Assembly: GCF_021278025.1 (NCBI RefSeq)
Contig: NZ_JAIBHJ010000037.1
Span: 1-35,888, forward strand
DNA: 35,888 nt
Reading direction: 5' to 3'
DNA from: Motilimonas sp. E26
GTDB lineage: Bacteria > Pseudomonadota > Gammaproteobacteria > Enterobacterales > CBDFNC01
The first letter of the stretch is position 1. The number at the start of each line of letters is the position of its first letter. The notes beneath the pieces were generated by a model. The model saw nothing but the letters and a program-made list of their open reading frames with translations, was not told the origin of the DNA and did no database searches. A program made the translations under genes and the position numbers. Shown here piece after piece: positions 1 through 7,939 of this stretch.

Positions 1-84
1 CAGCCAATGGTGATCTGTCACCAGTGGAGTTTGAAAATTCTCAACTAAAGGTGTCCAGTTTTGGTTGACCAGAACAAGTTGCAT
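1..84 (-). other. Open frame running off the left edge
   Basis: A 28-codon frame starting [17 protein letters not shown] overlaps the end of the truncated ParA ORF and is open to base 1. GGAGAGG lies only about 3 nt before its ATG, unusually close for a ribosome binding site, so it could be a frameshifted continuation instead of an independent gene. I do not recognise the sequence. Confidence 0.25.
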
Positions 85-244
85 ATTCCTCTCCCATGAT
101 TAATTGGGTTGCATTACATTGAGGATCACAATCTACAATAAGAACCCGCTTCTTCATTCGCTGCGCAATAAAGGCAGCAACATTGCATGTTAATGTTGTC
201 TTTCCAACACCGCCCTTATTGTTAAACATTGCTAACGTTATCAT
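41..244 (-). pseudogene. ParA-family ATPase N-terminus, truncated
   Basis: The 67-residue product begins [18 protein letters not shown], a deviant Walker A motif (KGGVGKTT at residues 10-17), and continues with [11 protein letters not shown], the Walker A' strand of ParA/Soj/MinD-type ATPases. Family members are normally about 250 residues or more, but this frame stops at 41-43, just after the first nucleotide-binding motifs. A second frame opens at 84 ([10 protein letters not shown]) and stays open to the window edge, so this may be a frameshifted gene, a recombined cassette, or a short gene followed by another. The start is supported by AAGGAAC a few bases upstream of ATG 244. It lies 49 bp behind an attC-like site, as the next gene in a cassette array would. 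ParA N-terminus is certain; its functional state is not. Confidence 0.6.
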
Positions 245-293
245 CTAAGTTCCTTCGTAATTAAAATATACTTATGCAGCTCTACATTGGGTG

Positions 294-396
294 CACTAAC
301 GCTCGCATAAAATTCGGATAATGGTGACAACTAACTTGAAAAACGCCGTGAGCGTCTGCCACACGTTTGACGTCATTATTTATGCGTTTGTTATGG
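294..396 (-). repeat. attC-like integron recombination site
   Basis: Read on the minus strand, directly after the SLATT stop codon, the sequence begins CCATAACAAACGCATAAA and ends TTTATGCGAGCGTTAGTG, 103 bp in all. The two ends are inverted copies: TAAC, a 3-nt mismatched spacer, then CGCATAAA, which is the R-box/spacer/L-box layout of attC sites. AACAAACGC at the left and GCG-GCGTTA at the right resemble the Vibrio cholerae repeats, and the centre has the GTCAAACGTGTGGC/GGCGTTT type of inner sequence. The terminal box GTTAGTG departs from canonical GTTRRRY. No integrase gene is in the window. Confidence 0.7.
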
Positions 397-397
397 C

Positions 398-1003
398 TTA
401 ACCCAGATTTATATTTGATAATAGGTAATAAAATAGATACGCAACAAAAACTATGGCCGCTATATAGTGTGAGTATCCAAGCCAACTGAAGAAATGAGCT
501 CTAACCCAGATCCACAGATATTCAGGCCACTCGAACAATTTATCTGGCTTACTGTGAAGTCGCGTGAATAAATAATCGACTGGCTTATGGTTCTCGTATT
601 TCTCTAGAATTCCATAATACTCTTCCACTAATGCATCATAATCAGCATCGCCTTCTTGAAGTCCTCGAAGCTTTCTCGCAAAGCGACCAAGCTCTACACC
701 ATTCCTATGCATTGCTTCAGATCTTGATACAAAATTTTCTTGGCCGAGTAACAAAGAGTACACTAAAACCATAACAGCAAGAACAGACTGAAAGCTGTTT
801 AAAAGTTGATTAGGTACTGCAAGTTCAACACCGTATGCTTGAAAAAGTGGAATAAATATTAATGCCGCAGATATAAAAGCGACCGTCCACTGAGACACCT
901 TTTGATGCATTGCAAATCTTTCGCTCGCTCTGTAGCGAGACTTCGTTGTTAATTTTGTTCTTCGCAATAATTCCTTGATCTTACTGTCTTCTAATTCTGC
1001 CAA
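398..1003 (-). CDS. SLATT-domain membrane protein
   Basis: This 201-residue protein fits the SLATT family (probably the SLATT_5 group): an N-terminal basic helix with RTKLTTKSRYRASERFAMHQ, a transmembrane hairpin at about residues 40-57 and 70-88, a cytosolic helical segment, and a hydrophobic C-terminal segment at about 175-196. SLATT proteins are predicted membrane effectors that often sit beside nucleotide-sensing or reverse-transcriptase defence genes; that role is family knowledge, not shown here. The start is TTG at 1003, chosen because CTGGAG lies 8 nt upstream; no in-frame ATG is nearby. The gene is followed immediately by an attC-like site, so it is probably an integron cassette. No partner nucleotidyltransferase is visible. 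Confidence 0.75.
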   Translation of the reverse strand: MAELEDSKIKELLRRTKLTTKSRYRASERFAMHQKVSQWTVAFISAALIFIPLFQAYGVELAVPNQLLNSFQSVLAVMVLVYSLLLGQENFVSRSEAMHRNGVELGRFARKLRGLQEGDADYDALVEEYYGILEKYENHKPVDYLFTRLHSKPDKLFEWPEYLWIWVRAHFFSWLGYSHYIAAIVFVAYLFYYLLSNINLG

Positions 1004-1585
1004 GCTAATTCTCCAGTTCAGTCATAACAGCTTCTTAGACCCCATCATGGGGTGATAAAACTCCCCAAAACGACGCCTAAAACGTACCCTCAATATTTAC
1101 ACTATTATTATCCATGGTAAACAAATGCTTACCGATTACTTCAGCATCTCGATTGGTTTCCGACAAAACTGTGACGAATAATGTATGCATCAGGGACAGG
1201 CATTAACTCATCTCTGTAAGTGAGTACTGTCGAGAGTAAATAGTAAGATTGGGGAACACTAGATAAACTGGATCATCGGAAGGCTTATGAATTGCAGTAT
1301 CTGAACTTAGCCACACAATAGAGCCAAGCTCAACCCAAATAGCACGTTAGTAGCACGAGCTTTTAGCGAAACATGAATATCAATTTAAAACAAACAGTTA
1401 AAACTTTACTGATGCAGTTCAACTCCCGCCCTTCCACCAATCTATGAAAAAGGCAACATAAGCAGATATATCAAGGGCCTGAGGCGCCACCTTAATGAGT
1501 GTTTAGTATTGCTTCAACTCCAACTGTAAAGGCTTTATAAACTCTGGGGGTTAGCATTACTAGTCATCCACGCGCAATTTTTCAC
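1004..1585. other. Intergenic stretch with gene debris
   Basis: No intact gene is seen. On the minus strand 1077-1346 carries coding-like fragments described separately. Near 1044-1062 are short C/G palindromes (CCCCATGATGGGG and GGGG...CCCC) just upstream of the SLATT gene. A GTTATGAC motif at about 1021-1028 on the minus strand could be the end of a previous attC, but I could not find its partner arm. Confidence 0.4.
1077..1346 (-). pseudogene. Possible frameshifted gene remnant
   Basis: Three overlapping reading frames on the minus strand each read like protein over consecutive stretches: 1203-1346 (RAIWVELGSIVWLSSD...), 1141-1272 (...LTYRDELMPVPDAYIIRHS...), and 1077-1190 (...NRDAEVIGKHLFTMDNN..., ending at TAG 1077-1079). 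Joining them needs two frameshifts, one near a TTCCCC run at about 1247 and one near 1155. This is what a decayed gene or lost cassette would look like. The family is not recognised and chance cannot be excluded. Confidence 0.3.
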
Positions 1586-2140
1586 TTACTTCATAGCATG
1601 CACAGGAGCCTGATGATTAAAAAAGAGCACCAAGTTTTGCGCGGTGGTTACTTTGCCTATGTAGGGATTTTTTTCGAAAAGCTCAAGACTTCTACCTGTT
1701 CGTTGCGCAATTTCTTCAACTAAAGATAAATCAATGTCATCCACATCAAGCAACAAGGTATCAAGTAAAGAATCAGAAGCTTTGATAGGAACTTTATGCT
1801 CAGTTGGCAACGCTGCTTGAAGTTGTTCGTACACTGCACGGATAACCCATGTATCTACAACGTTTGTATCAAACGACTTAGCAAATTCACAAATAGACAA
1901 GCCATCACGCTCTTGGCACAGTTTTAGAAAATGTTGCTCTACTTTGGGTTGATCGATAACCCACACAATTTTCGCGAATATAGCTAAACCAACAAAAACC
2001 ACCAGCGACCAAGGCTGGTAAACTACCACGGCCACCATGACTAAAATAATGGTCAAAGCAACAGTTACATAGCCGATCAAAGCCCCACGGCTTGTCTTTT
2101 CAGGTTCATATTGGGGCATAAATCTTGATGCTTGTTTCAT
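1586..2140 (-). CDS. Two-helix inner-membrane protein, unknown function
   Basis: This 184-residue protein has two adjacent transmembrane segments (about residues 23-42 and 44-62, rich in V/I/L/A) after a short basic N-terminus. A soluble C-terminal part of about 115 residues follows and should face the cytoplasm. The C-terminal part has an acidic stretch (LLDVDDIDLSLVEEIAQRTGR) of predicted helices, loosely like small carrier-type or DUF1493-like folds, but I do not claim membership. It stands alone, with about 445 bp free on the 3' side and 413 bp on the 5' side. Start ATG 2140 is preceded by a weak GTGAGAT site. It is probably a real gene, as the frame is long and its composition is balanced. 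Confidence 0.6.
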   Translation of the reverse strand: MKQASRFMPQYEPEKTSRGALIGYVTVALTIILVMVAVVVYQPWSLVVFVGLAIFAKIVWVIDQPKVEQHFLKLCQERDGLSICEFAKSFDTNVVDTWVIRAVYEQLQAALPTEHKVPIKASDSLLDTLLLDVDDIDLSLVEEIAQRTGRSLELFEKNPYIGKVTTAQNLVLFFNHQAPVHAMK

Positions 2141-2294
2141 ACTTTATCTCACTGTTTAAGCGATTAAATGAACGCTGTTTAGCGTAATTTTTTATTTGAC
2201 CAGCATCTTCGCACTGTGCACCGCTCTAACTGCACCAAGCACATTCAGTCCCTTCAATTTCATCGGCGCATAAAACATCAAAAACTTGTAAATT

Positions 2295-2468
2295 ATGCAT
2301 AGCAAAAATAAAAAAGCCAATATCCGTAGTTGTCCGATTGATGAAACCAGTGATGCGATGGCGATAAGCCTTCAAGTTATAACCTATGCCATTGCCGCGC
2401 CGAAAGCTCTCTACTGGTTATTGTTAACAACTGCATCATCACTTAATATATGGTTCACTTTAATTTGA
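2295..2468 (+). CDS. Possible 57-residue membrane peptide
   Basis: The frame begins MHSKNKKANIRSCPIDET and ends in a hydrophobic run (ALYWLLLTTASSLNIWFTLI) that could span the membrane. No convincing ribosome binding site precedes the ATG. It may be a small membrane protein, the remnant of a larger gene, or a chance frame. There is no recognised homologue. Confidence 0.25.
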   Translation: MHSKNKKANIRSCPIDETSDAMAISLQVITYAIAAPKALYWLLLTTASSLNIWFTLI

Positions 2469-2511
2469 TATATAAATCAACGACTCAGGCCTTTCCTGCG
2501 CGTTGGCTCAT

Positions 2512-2530
2512 ATCCATCCTTAGGGTGGAT
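2512..2530 (+). promoter_or_regulatory. Hairpin in the glycosyltransferase leader
   Basis: ATCCATCC, a TTA loop and GGGTGGAT form an 8-bp stem with one G-U pair, 23 nt before the ATG at 2554. No T-run follows, so it is more likely a leader structure than a terminator. Confidence 0.35.
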
Positions 2531-2553
2531 GATACAAAAGGGATGATTTAACC

Positions 2554-3396
2554 ATGTTACAAGCTGGGATAAGCGTGATCATACCCACTTATAATCGCGC
2601 AAAATTACTAGAGGGCACGTTAGCTTCACTTGAACAGCAAATAAATGCAACTTGCCCGTTTGAAGTTATCGTTGTTGATGATGGCTCATCGGATAATACC
2701 GAAGCCGTGGTTAACTCGTTTCGCCACATGCTAAACATTCAATATCAATACCAGTCTGACATGGGCTTTAGAGCTGGCATGGCCCGTAATAAAGGTATTT
2801 ATGCCGCTAACTATGAGATTTGTTTGTTTCTTGACGCTGGCATAGTGGTACCCAATAACTTACTACACAGCCATTTCCAAGCGTATCAATCAAAACCCCA
2901 AGATGTGCTGATAGGCATGTGCTATGGCTTTGAAGAGTTTGAACTAAAAAACGAAGCAAGCTTACTCGCCCTATATCAACAACAGCCCCTTAATAAGGTG
3001 TTTAAGACCTTACAAGCAAGCACTGAATATTTAGATTGTCGCTACGCTATTCTTAATAACTTGCCTAATGGCTTTAACCAAAGCCGCTACCCTTGGTTTG
3101 TTGCATGGACTTGCCACTTAAGCGCCAAAACCGCGTTGCTACGCAAAGTAGAAGGCTTTGACGAACACTTTAATACTTGGGGTGGTGAAGACTTCGAATT
3201 AGGGATCCGTTTGGCCAAGCAGGGCGCCAAGTTTGATTTACTTAAATCGCCATTAGTATTGCACCTGCCTCATGATAAATCAGCCCAAGGTTCGCAACAG
3301 TCAGGGCAAGAGAATTTAAAATACATCATCAAAAAACATCCAGACATCGCCGAAGATGTTTTACTGCTGAATTGGACCCAAGGTATTCAACTTTGA
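2554..3396 (+). CDS. GT2 family glycosyltransferase
   Basis: This 280-residue protein has an N-terminal GT-A fold: SVIIPTYNR at residues 7-15 and VDDGSSDN at 41-48, the nucleotide-sugar binding segment. The usual DxD position reads LDAGI (D94), so the second acidic metal ligand seems replaced, which may mean an unusual metal requirement. WGGEDFELGIRL near residue 213 is the galactosyltransferase C-terminal motif (Glyco_transf_7C type) that supplies the general base. No membrane segment is present, so it probably acts at the cytoplasmic face. It lies 20 bp upstream of a hexapeptide acyltransferase on the same strand, probably co-transcribed, and faces a PIG-L deacetylase. The group suggests surface-glycan or glycoconjugate modification; the acceptor is unknown. 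Confidence 0.85.
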   Translation: MLQAGISVIIPTYNRAKLLEGTLASLEQQINATCPFEVIVVDDGSSDNTEAVVNSFRHMLNIQYQYQSDMGFRAGMARNKGIYAANYEICLFLDAGIVVPNNLLHSHFQAYQSKPQDVLIGMCYGFEEFELKNEASLLALYQQQPLNKVFKTLQASTEYLDCRYAILNNLPNGFNQSRYPWFVAWTCHLSAKTALLRKVEGFDEHFNTWGGEDFELGIRLAKQGAKFDLLKSPLVLHLPHDKSAQGSQQSGQENLKYIIKKHPDIAEDVLLLNWTQGIQL

Positions 3397-3416
3397 AACC
3401 GTAGTAAGGAATAGTT

Positions 3417-4121
3417 ATGCCCGCTTATAAAAGTTTATTTATCAGTTTACCCGACGACCCTGAGTTTCAAAGCGAATCGTCCCCTGCCCCTTTTACCACC
3501 GATCCCAAACATGTCGCTCAGTTATTAACTGCGCGCGGCGTGAGCATTGCACAAGACGCCGTCATATCGAGTGTGCCGCGCATTTGCTTTACCCAAGTAA
3601 CTGATGAGAAAGGTTATTCGGTTTATAGTGAGCTCAATCAGGCAGAAACCCTTGCCTTCCATGGTGCTATCACCATAGGGCCGGGATGCTTTTTAGAATC
3701 AAACCCTGTTACTCCTCCCTTTCATAGTAGCTGCATTAAGCTAACCTCGGTAAAAGCCAATGATAAACCCGCCGGAAAAATCACCCTTGGCACTGGGGTG
3801 CAGATGCTGGGTGTGGCCATTGTGGCCTACGAGCATGTTGAAATAGGTGATTATGTCGGAATTGGCCCTGGCGTAACCATTATGGATTGTGATGGACACA
3901 CCACCGAAGGCCGTGGCACCGACACTGAAATAGCTCGGCTTGAATCAGCGCCCGTTAAAATTGGCGCTAACTCTTGGATTGGGGCTGGCGCCTGGATAAT
4001 GAAAGGCGTACAAATAGGCGAAAATTGCGTGATTGGAGCCAACAGTGTCGTGATCAAATCCATTCCCGATAACACCGTCGTAATGGGAAACCCAGCACGC
4101 GTGGTCAAAAAAGTTTCTTAA
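3417..4121 (+). CDS. Hexapeptide-repeat acyltransferase
   Basis: The C-terminal half (about residues 120-230) has left-handed beta-helix hexapeptide repeats (VGIGPGV, IGANSWIGAGAWIMKGVQIGENCVIGANSVV) and ends in VVMGNPARVVKKVS, the typical close of maltose/serine O-acetyltransferase-like enzymes using acetyl-CoA. The catalytic His is probably in DCDGHTTEGRG. The N-terminal 100 residues are not typical of the family and are unrecognised. Start ATG 3417 has AAGGAAT upstream. It follows the glycosyltransferase by 20 bp and probably O- or N-acylates a sugar made or moved by that enzyme; the donor and acceptor are inferred only. Confidence 0.8.
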   Translation: MPAYKSLFISLPDDPEFQSESSPAPFTTDPKHVAQLLTARGVSIAQDAVISSVPRICFTQVTDEKGYSVYSELNQAETLAFHGAITIGPGCFLESNPVTPPFHSSCIKLTSVKANDKPAGKITLGTGVQMLGVAIVAYEHVEIGDYVGIGPGVTIMDCDGHTTEGRGTDTEIARLESAPVKIGANSWIGAGAWIMKGVQIGENCVIGANSVVIKSIPDNTVVMGNPARVVKKVS

Positions 4122-4134
4122 TTCAGCCTCAGAT

Positions 4135-4181
4135 TGCAATCAAGCAGGTAGCATTTACGCTAGTTAACCTACTTGATTGCA
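4135..4181. terminator. Shared hairpin between convergent genes
   Basis: TGCAATCAAGCAGGT (4135-4149) and ACCTACTTGATTGCA (4167-4181) form a 15-bp inverted repeat with one mismatch, which becomes a G-U pair in the minus-strand transcript. The loop is 17 nt with no strong T-run. Its position between two convergent stop codons suggests a bidirectional terminator. Confidence 0.6.
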
Positions 4182-4196
4182 TCTACACACCGCTAC

Positions 4197-5681
4197 TTAT
4201 ACCGTCGCCAACGACATATCAGCACGGCATTTTGCTAGCTGTTCATCGAGTGCGGCAATCATCGAGCTCATCCAAAGGGTTTTATAAATCTGTTCAGGCT
4301 GATTAAAAATGGCAAAGCGTTGCTCACATTCACGCTGAGCCAGTTGATAGCAAGCCAAAATAGTAAAGTGTTGGCTTTCATTAATCAGCCGCTCTGTTAC
4401 CTCAAAGCAATCATCTAAATTGTTATCGTAAAAATGCAGCTTAATATTATCACTATGAACCGCCTGAGCACGACCGCGATCCCTCTCTCGCTCTCGAGTA
4501 TAAATGTTTAACTTTAAGGGGCTAAAAGCGCTCTGCAGTCTATGTACATCCTCTGCGACCAAGTAATCGTGAATGACTAAATTAACCTCTTGGCTTTGTT
4601 TAAGCTGATAAAATAGCTTGGTTGCATCCGATAACGACTCAAATTGTTGGTATGAAGGCAATTGTGGGGTACTGGTTAATAGCCAGCGCCGTTCAATAAA
4701 CTCCGCATTAGCAGCATGATCTTTGGCCGCCGCTATAATCGAAGGCAACATAAAGCTCGGCTTAAACTGTGAACTAAAAATACTTACCAATCGCTGTTTT
4801 TTCGCCATTACCGAATCGATGTTTTCAATCACCTGTATTGGCCTAGTGGTTTGGCATACTTGCGCGAGCAAAAAGTCTCGCATTGCGGGGCCAAAGTCAT
4901 ACACATAAGGCTGATCTTCGTAAATAGATACTCGGCAATTTGCAAAGTCGTCGGCATAAAGTTGCAGCATCAGGATAGCGGCATTACGTGTGTTATGGTG
5001 GTCAGAATGAGAGCCCGACGCAAGCGGGATCCAAAGCTCTGTTGGCTCAAGAGCCAATATCTTTTGTGCCATCACCTGAGCCAACTCACGCAATTGCTGC
5101 GGGTGCAATAAATCTTGGCCATTACCTTTAGTCCAACGTAATGGCTTATCCAACTGATCTAAATGTTCATGCCTGCCACCCAATATCGCGGCCGCTAGAG
5201 CACCTTCTGCGGCACGACGCTGGGTGACAAATTCAGTATCATCAGTGGTTTTTTCATGATAGCAGGTATAGTTGGAATGAAAGGCGTTGGTCAAAATAGT
5301 GATTTTTTTAGCGTGCTGCAGCTTTAACAAGCTGCCCCCTACCGATAAGGCCGCATCATCAACATGGGGCTCTAAAACAACTATATGCTCCTGTTGCTCT
5401 GCAGGAATGGGAAGATAAAAAAACACCAACTCCCGCTGCCACCATTGGCAAAGTAAATCTGTAGCCTGGGGAAACTCTTGTAACAGCGAAGCCGAGCTGG
5501 GTTGAGCAGCGAGCCGTTGAAACAAGCCGACTTCACTGGCATTTAAAGTCAATGTGGGCGTACTGGAACGATGCGCACCACCTAAGTTGAAAAACACGTC
5601 ATTGCCATACAAGGCAAAATTGGGATTTAAAGCAACCTGAGAGTGTGGATGATAACAAGGAATATCTTCAAGCCTAGCCAT
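4197..5681 (-). CDS. PIG-L family deacetylase
   Basis: This 494-residue protein has a central PIG-L/LmbE domain: EPHVDDAALSVGG at residues 104-116 (H106, D108, D109 match the HxDD zinc motif) and SGSHSDHHNTR at 222-232 (D227/H228 match the second metal motif). Family members remove acetyl groups from N-acetylglucosamine-type sugars or conjugates. The N-terminal 90 residues (LNASEVGLFQRLAAQ) resemble a PqqD/winged-helix type module, and about 200 residues after the catalytic domain are unassigned, so the protein is about twice the usual length. Start ATG 5681 has TTAGGAG at good distance. It is convergent with the GT/acyltransferase pair and probably modifies the same glycan. Confidence 0.8.
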   Translation of the reverse strand: MARLEDIPCYHPHSQVALNPNFALYGNDVFFNLGGAHRSSTPTLTLNASEVGLFQRLAAQPSSASLLQEFPQATDLLCQWWQRELVFFYLPIPAEQQEHIVVLEPHVDDAALSVGGSLLKLQHAKKITILTNAFHSNYTCYHEKTTDDTEFVTQRRAAEGALAAAILGGRHEHLDQLDKPLRWTKGNGQDLLHPQQLRELAQVMAQKILALEPTELWIPLASGSHSDHHNTRNAAILMLQLYADDFANCRVSIYEDQPYVYDFGPAMRDFLLAQVCQTTRPIQVIENIDSVMAKKQRLVSIFSSQFKPSFMLPSIIAAAKDHAANAEFIERRWLLTSTPQLPSYQQFESLSDATKLFYQLKQSQEVNLVIHDYLVAEDVHRLQSAFSPLKLNIYTRERERDRGRAQAVHSDNIKLHFYDNNLDDCFEVTERLINESQHFTILACYQLAQRECEQRFAIFNQPEQIYKTLWMSSMIAALDEQLAKCRADMSLATV

Positions 5682-6267
5682 GATTTATTAAACTCCTAAA
5701 ACGAGGCAGTATTGGCTCTCTGCAGCAACAAACTAAAGGACGCATCCATAAAAATGAGCCAGCAGCCACTTTATCCCTTATCTAAATCAACAACTAAAGT
5801 AAGGGCGATCCAACAAGTTAACAGACCAAACAGCACCACTGAACACTAAAGCCGAGAACGCTAACGCCATTAAAAATGATTCCAAAACATACATTAAATT
5901 GATTTATTCATCCATAACATATTGAAACAATTACACATCAATACAACGAAAAATAATTAGGCATATCATATCCAAAGAGCCAATATAACAAACCAAGTTT
6001 GCATACTCAGTCACTCATTAAATAAAGAGGTCAAACAAAGCGGTGCTTACAAATCAGTCACTGTGCAACCTTAGGCAGTAAGCTAACAAACAGCAACCTT
6101 CATCAAGTTGTCAAATTAAGTACTTATTCTGACTTGTATTTCGCCAGCTAAAACGGCAACCTCAATATCAGATTTACAATCTCACTTTATAGCGCGTTGC
6201 CACGTTGTGTTCACTCGGTGTTCGCGCGATATCTAGCAAGGTTACTACCATAAAAGGTTTTTAAATA
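5682..6267. other. AT-rich intergenic region
   Basis: This is 586 bp between divergent genes. I see no convincing ORF, RNA gene or long repeat on either strand. It must carry the promoters of the PIG-L gene and the YccT-like gene. AAAAGG 9 nt before ATG 6268 is a likely ribosome binding site. Confidence 0.5.
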
Positions 6268-6948
6268 ATGCGTATTATCAAACCATTAGCTTTAACAATG
6301 GCCCTATCAATCAGTGCAGCGGCGCAGGCGGATGTTACTTTAACCGTCGCTCAAGATGTTAACTTATTAGTAGCCAATGGCGAGAAGGTGAAGCTGTCGA
6401 GCGGCCTCTTTTCAAGTAACAACACGCTAGTATTACCCAATGGCGAAAGCCAAATTGTGTTTCGTTATGAGCCCTCTTTCACTAAAGCAGGGGAAGAAAT
6501 TAGCACGACAAGTGACACCATTATTGCCAAGTTTACGGCGAGTGATAGCCAAGTGTCATTTGTAATGCCTGATTATAAAAGCTATCGCAGCGCCGAGGAG
6601 CACATTAGTAACCTTGAATGGCAGCTAGTTGATCAAGCTGGTAACCCTATCACCAAGGTTGAAGATAAGCTGACCAAAGAAGGGATGCAGCTGGGTCGCG
6701 ACTATGTTGATGAGGCCAAAGACTACAACCAAACAGGCGCTAAAGCGGCTATCGTTTTGGCGGGTGCAGCGGGTGCCAGTACGGCTATCGCGCTACAGAA
6801 AACCGCAACAACTAACCCTCAGTCAAATGCTGGCGCGAATACAACCAAGCAAGTTGATAGCGGCACAGCTGAAGAGATGCTGCATTTTTGGTACAACCGA
6901 GCTGACAAAGCCACGCAGCAACGCTTTAAAGACTTTATAAACCAGTAA
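6268..6948 (+). CDS. UPF0319/DUF2057 (YccT-like) periplasmic protein
   Basis: This 226-residue protein opens with a signal peptide (MRIIKPLALTMALSISAAAQA, cleavage likely after residue 21). VLPNGESQIVFRYEPSF at about residues 55-71 and the C-terminal LHFWYNRADKATQQRFKDF are hallmarks of UPF0319/DUF2057. E. coli YccT (CsgI) of this family restrains curli subunit polymerisation; whether that holds here is unknown, as no curli genes are in view. A small-residue segment (AAIVLAGAAGASTAIAL) near 155-175 is odd for a soluble periplasmic protein. It is transcribed alone and followed by a strong hairpin. Confidence 0.85.
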   Translation: MRIIKPLALTMALSISAAAQADVTLTVAQDVNLLVANGEKVKLSSGLFSSNNTLVLPNGESQIVFRYEPSFTKAGEEISTTSDTIIAKFTASDSQVSFVMPDYKSYRSAEEHISNLEWQLVDQAGNPITKVEDKLTKEGMQLGRDYVDEAKDYNQTGAKAAIVLAGAAGASTAIALQKTATTNPQSNAGANTTKQVDSGTAEEMLHFWYNRADKATQQRFKDFINQ

Positions 6949-6972
6949 ATCCCCTGCTCCAACTATAACACC

Positions 6973-7000
6973 GGTTAGCAAGCGCTGCGCTTGGCTAACC
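6973..7000 (+). terminator. Hairpin after the YccT-like gene
   Basis: GGTTAGC-AAGCG, a CTG loop, and CGCTT-G-GCTAACC form a 12-bp stem with a single G bulge, 24 nt after the stop codon. No T-run follows; it is probably a terminator shared with the convergent LysR gene. Confidence 0.55.
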
Positions 7001-7048
7001 GACTTCCTGCCCTTGTCCTTAACACTCTTGATAATCCCTTAAATAACC

Positions 7049-7939
7049 CTACCAAGGATGATCTGCAAAGTATTGCTCAAGGTGGTCAATTAAGGCTCGT
7101 ATTGCTGGCGACAGATGTTTACGTGATGAGTACAAGGCGTAGATTTTCATTTCATTGGGTTGCCATTGCGGCAGTACGTGGCAAAGCTCACCGGATTTTA
7201 GGTATTTGTTGACTAAATAGGTGGGCTGTAACGACACACCCGCACCGCTCAAGCAGGCATAAAGTAAAGTAGTGGCTTCGTTCGCCGTTAGGTGACAAGA
7301 CACTTCAACGGCCTCAAACTGCTTGTCTTTAGCTAAATGCCACACGCTCCAAGCAAAGTTTTTATAGCCTAAGCAGCGGTGTGCTGTTAGGTCTTGCGGC
7401 TCTACTATCGCTCCAGCTTGGGCGAGATAATCAGGAGAGGCAACTAACGCCGACTCACACACCCGTATAGGTTTGCCAATTAATGTATCTGATGGGGAAG
7501 CGGTAATACGAATGGCAAGATCAATTTGTTGCTCGGTCATGTCTTTTACCGAATCTTGCACATCCAGATCAATAAATATCTGCCGGTGTTGGTCTTGAAA
7601 CGCTTTTATAGCGGGTGCCAGTAAAGCGCCCCCTAACGACACACTGGTGGCCACTTTCACTCGTCCAGTTAACGCTTGCGGATCGGCGCCATATCGCGCG
7701 AGTTTATCCCCTTGCTCTAGCCAAGCTTCTATTTCTTTAAGGCAGGTTTCACCGGCGCTGGTTAAGGTGACTTTGCGGGTGGTGCGGTGCAATAAACGCG
7801 TTTGTAGCCAATTTTCCATTTTGTCTACATAGCGAGTGACCATACTACGCGACATATTCAGTCGGTCAGCTGCGGCGCTAAAACTGCCACATTGCACTAC
7901 ATTGATAAACACTTTTGCTGCCGTTAGCCTATCCATCAC
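7049..7939 (-). CDS. LysR-family transcriptional regulator
   Basis: The 296-residue product has an N-terminal winged helix-turn-helix (residues 3-62: AKVFINVVQCGSFSAAADRLNMSRSMVTRYVDKMENWL) and a LysR effector-binding domain after about residue 90. The SMVTRYVDKME recognition helix is of the subgroup often found beside redox or hydrolase genes. It is divergent from the MBL-fold gene with 128 bp between starts, the classic layout for a LysR regulator controlling its neighbour. The 3' end is convergent with the YccT-like gene. The inducer is unknown. Confidence 0.9.
   Translation of the reverse strand: MMDRLTAAKVFINVVQCGSFSAAADRLNMSRSMVTRYVDKMENWLQTRLLHRTTRKVTLTSAGETCLKEIEAWLEQGDKLARYGADPQALTGRVKVATSVSLGGALLAPAIKAFQDQHRQIFIDLDVQDSVKDMTEQQIDLAIRITASPSDTLIGKPIRVCESALVASPDYLAQAGAIVEPQDLTAHRCLGYKNFAWSVWHLAKDKQFEAVEVSCHLTANEATTLLYACLSGAGVSLQPTYLVNKYLKSGELCHVLPQWQPNEMKIYALYSSRKHLSPAIRALIDHLEQYFADHPW

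Larger units (their letters stand above)
2141..2553. other. Intergenic stretch with possible short ORFs
   Basis: This 413-bp gap lies between divergent genes. It contains one plausible 57-codon frame on the plus strand (2295-2468) and, starting on the same ATGCAT palindrome, a 24-codon minus-strand frame (2226-2300). A hairpin sits at 2512-2530 shortly before the glycosyltransferase start. No RNA gene or mobile element was recognised. Confidence 0.4.

Noticed and set aside
1-1003. Plasmid partition locus (ParA with partner)
   Set aside because: The ParA frame is truncated, there is no ParB or centromere repeat array, and the attC-like site favours integron cassettes.
3851-4139. Antisense ORFs in the acyltransferase
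   Set aside because: They are shadows of the hexapeptide-repeat codons; the plus-strand gene is clearly the real one.
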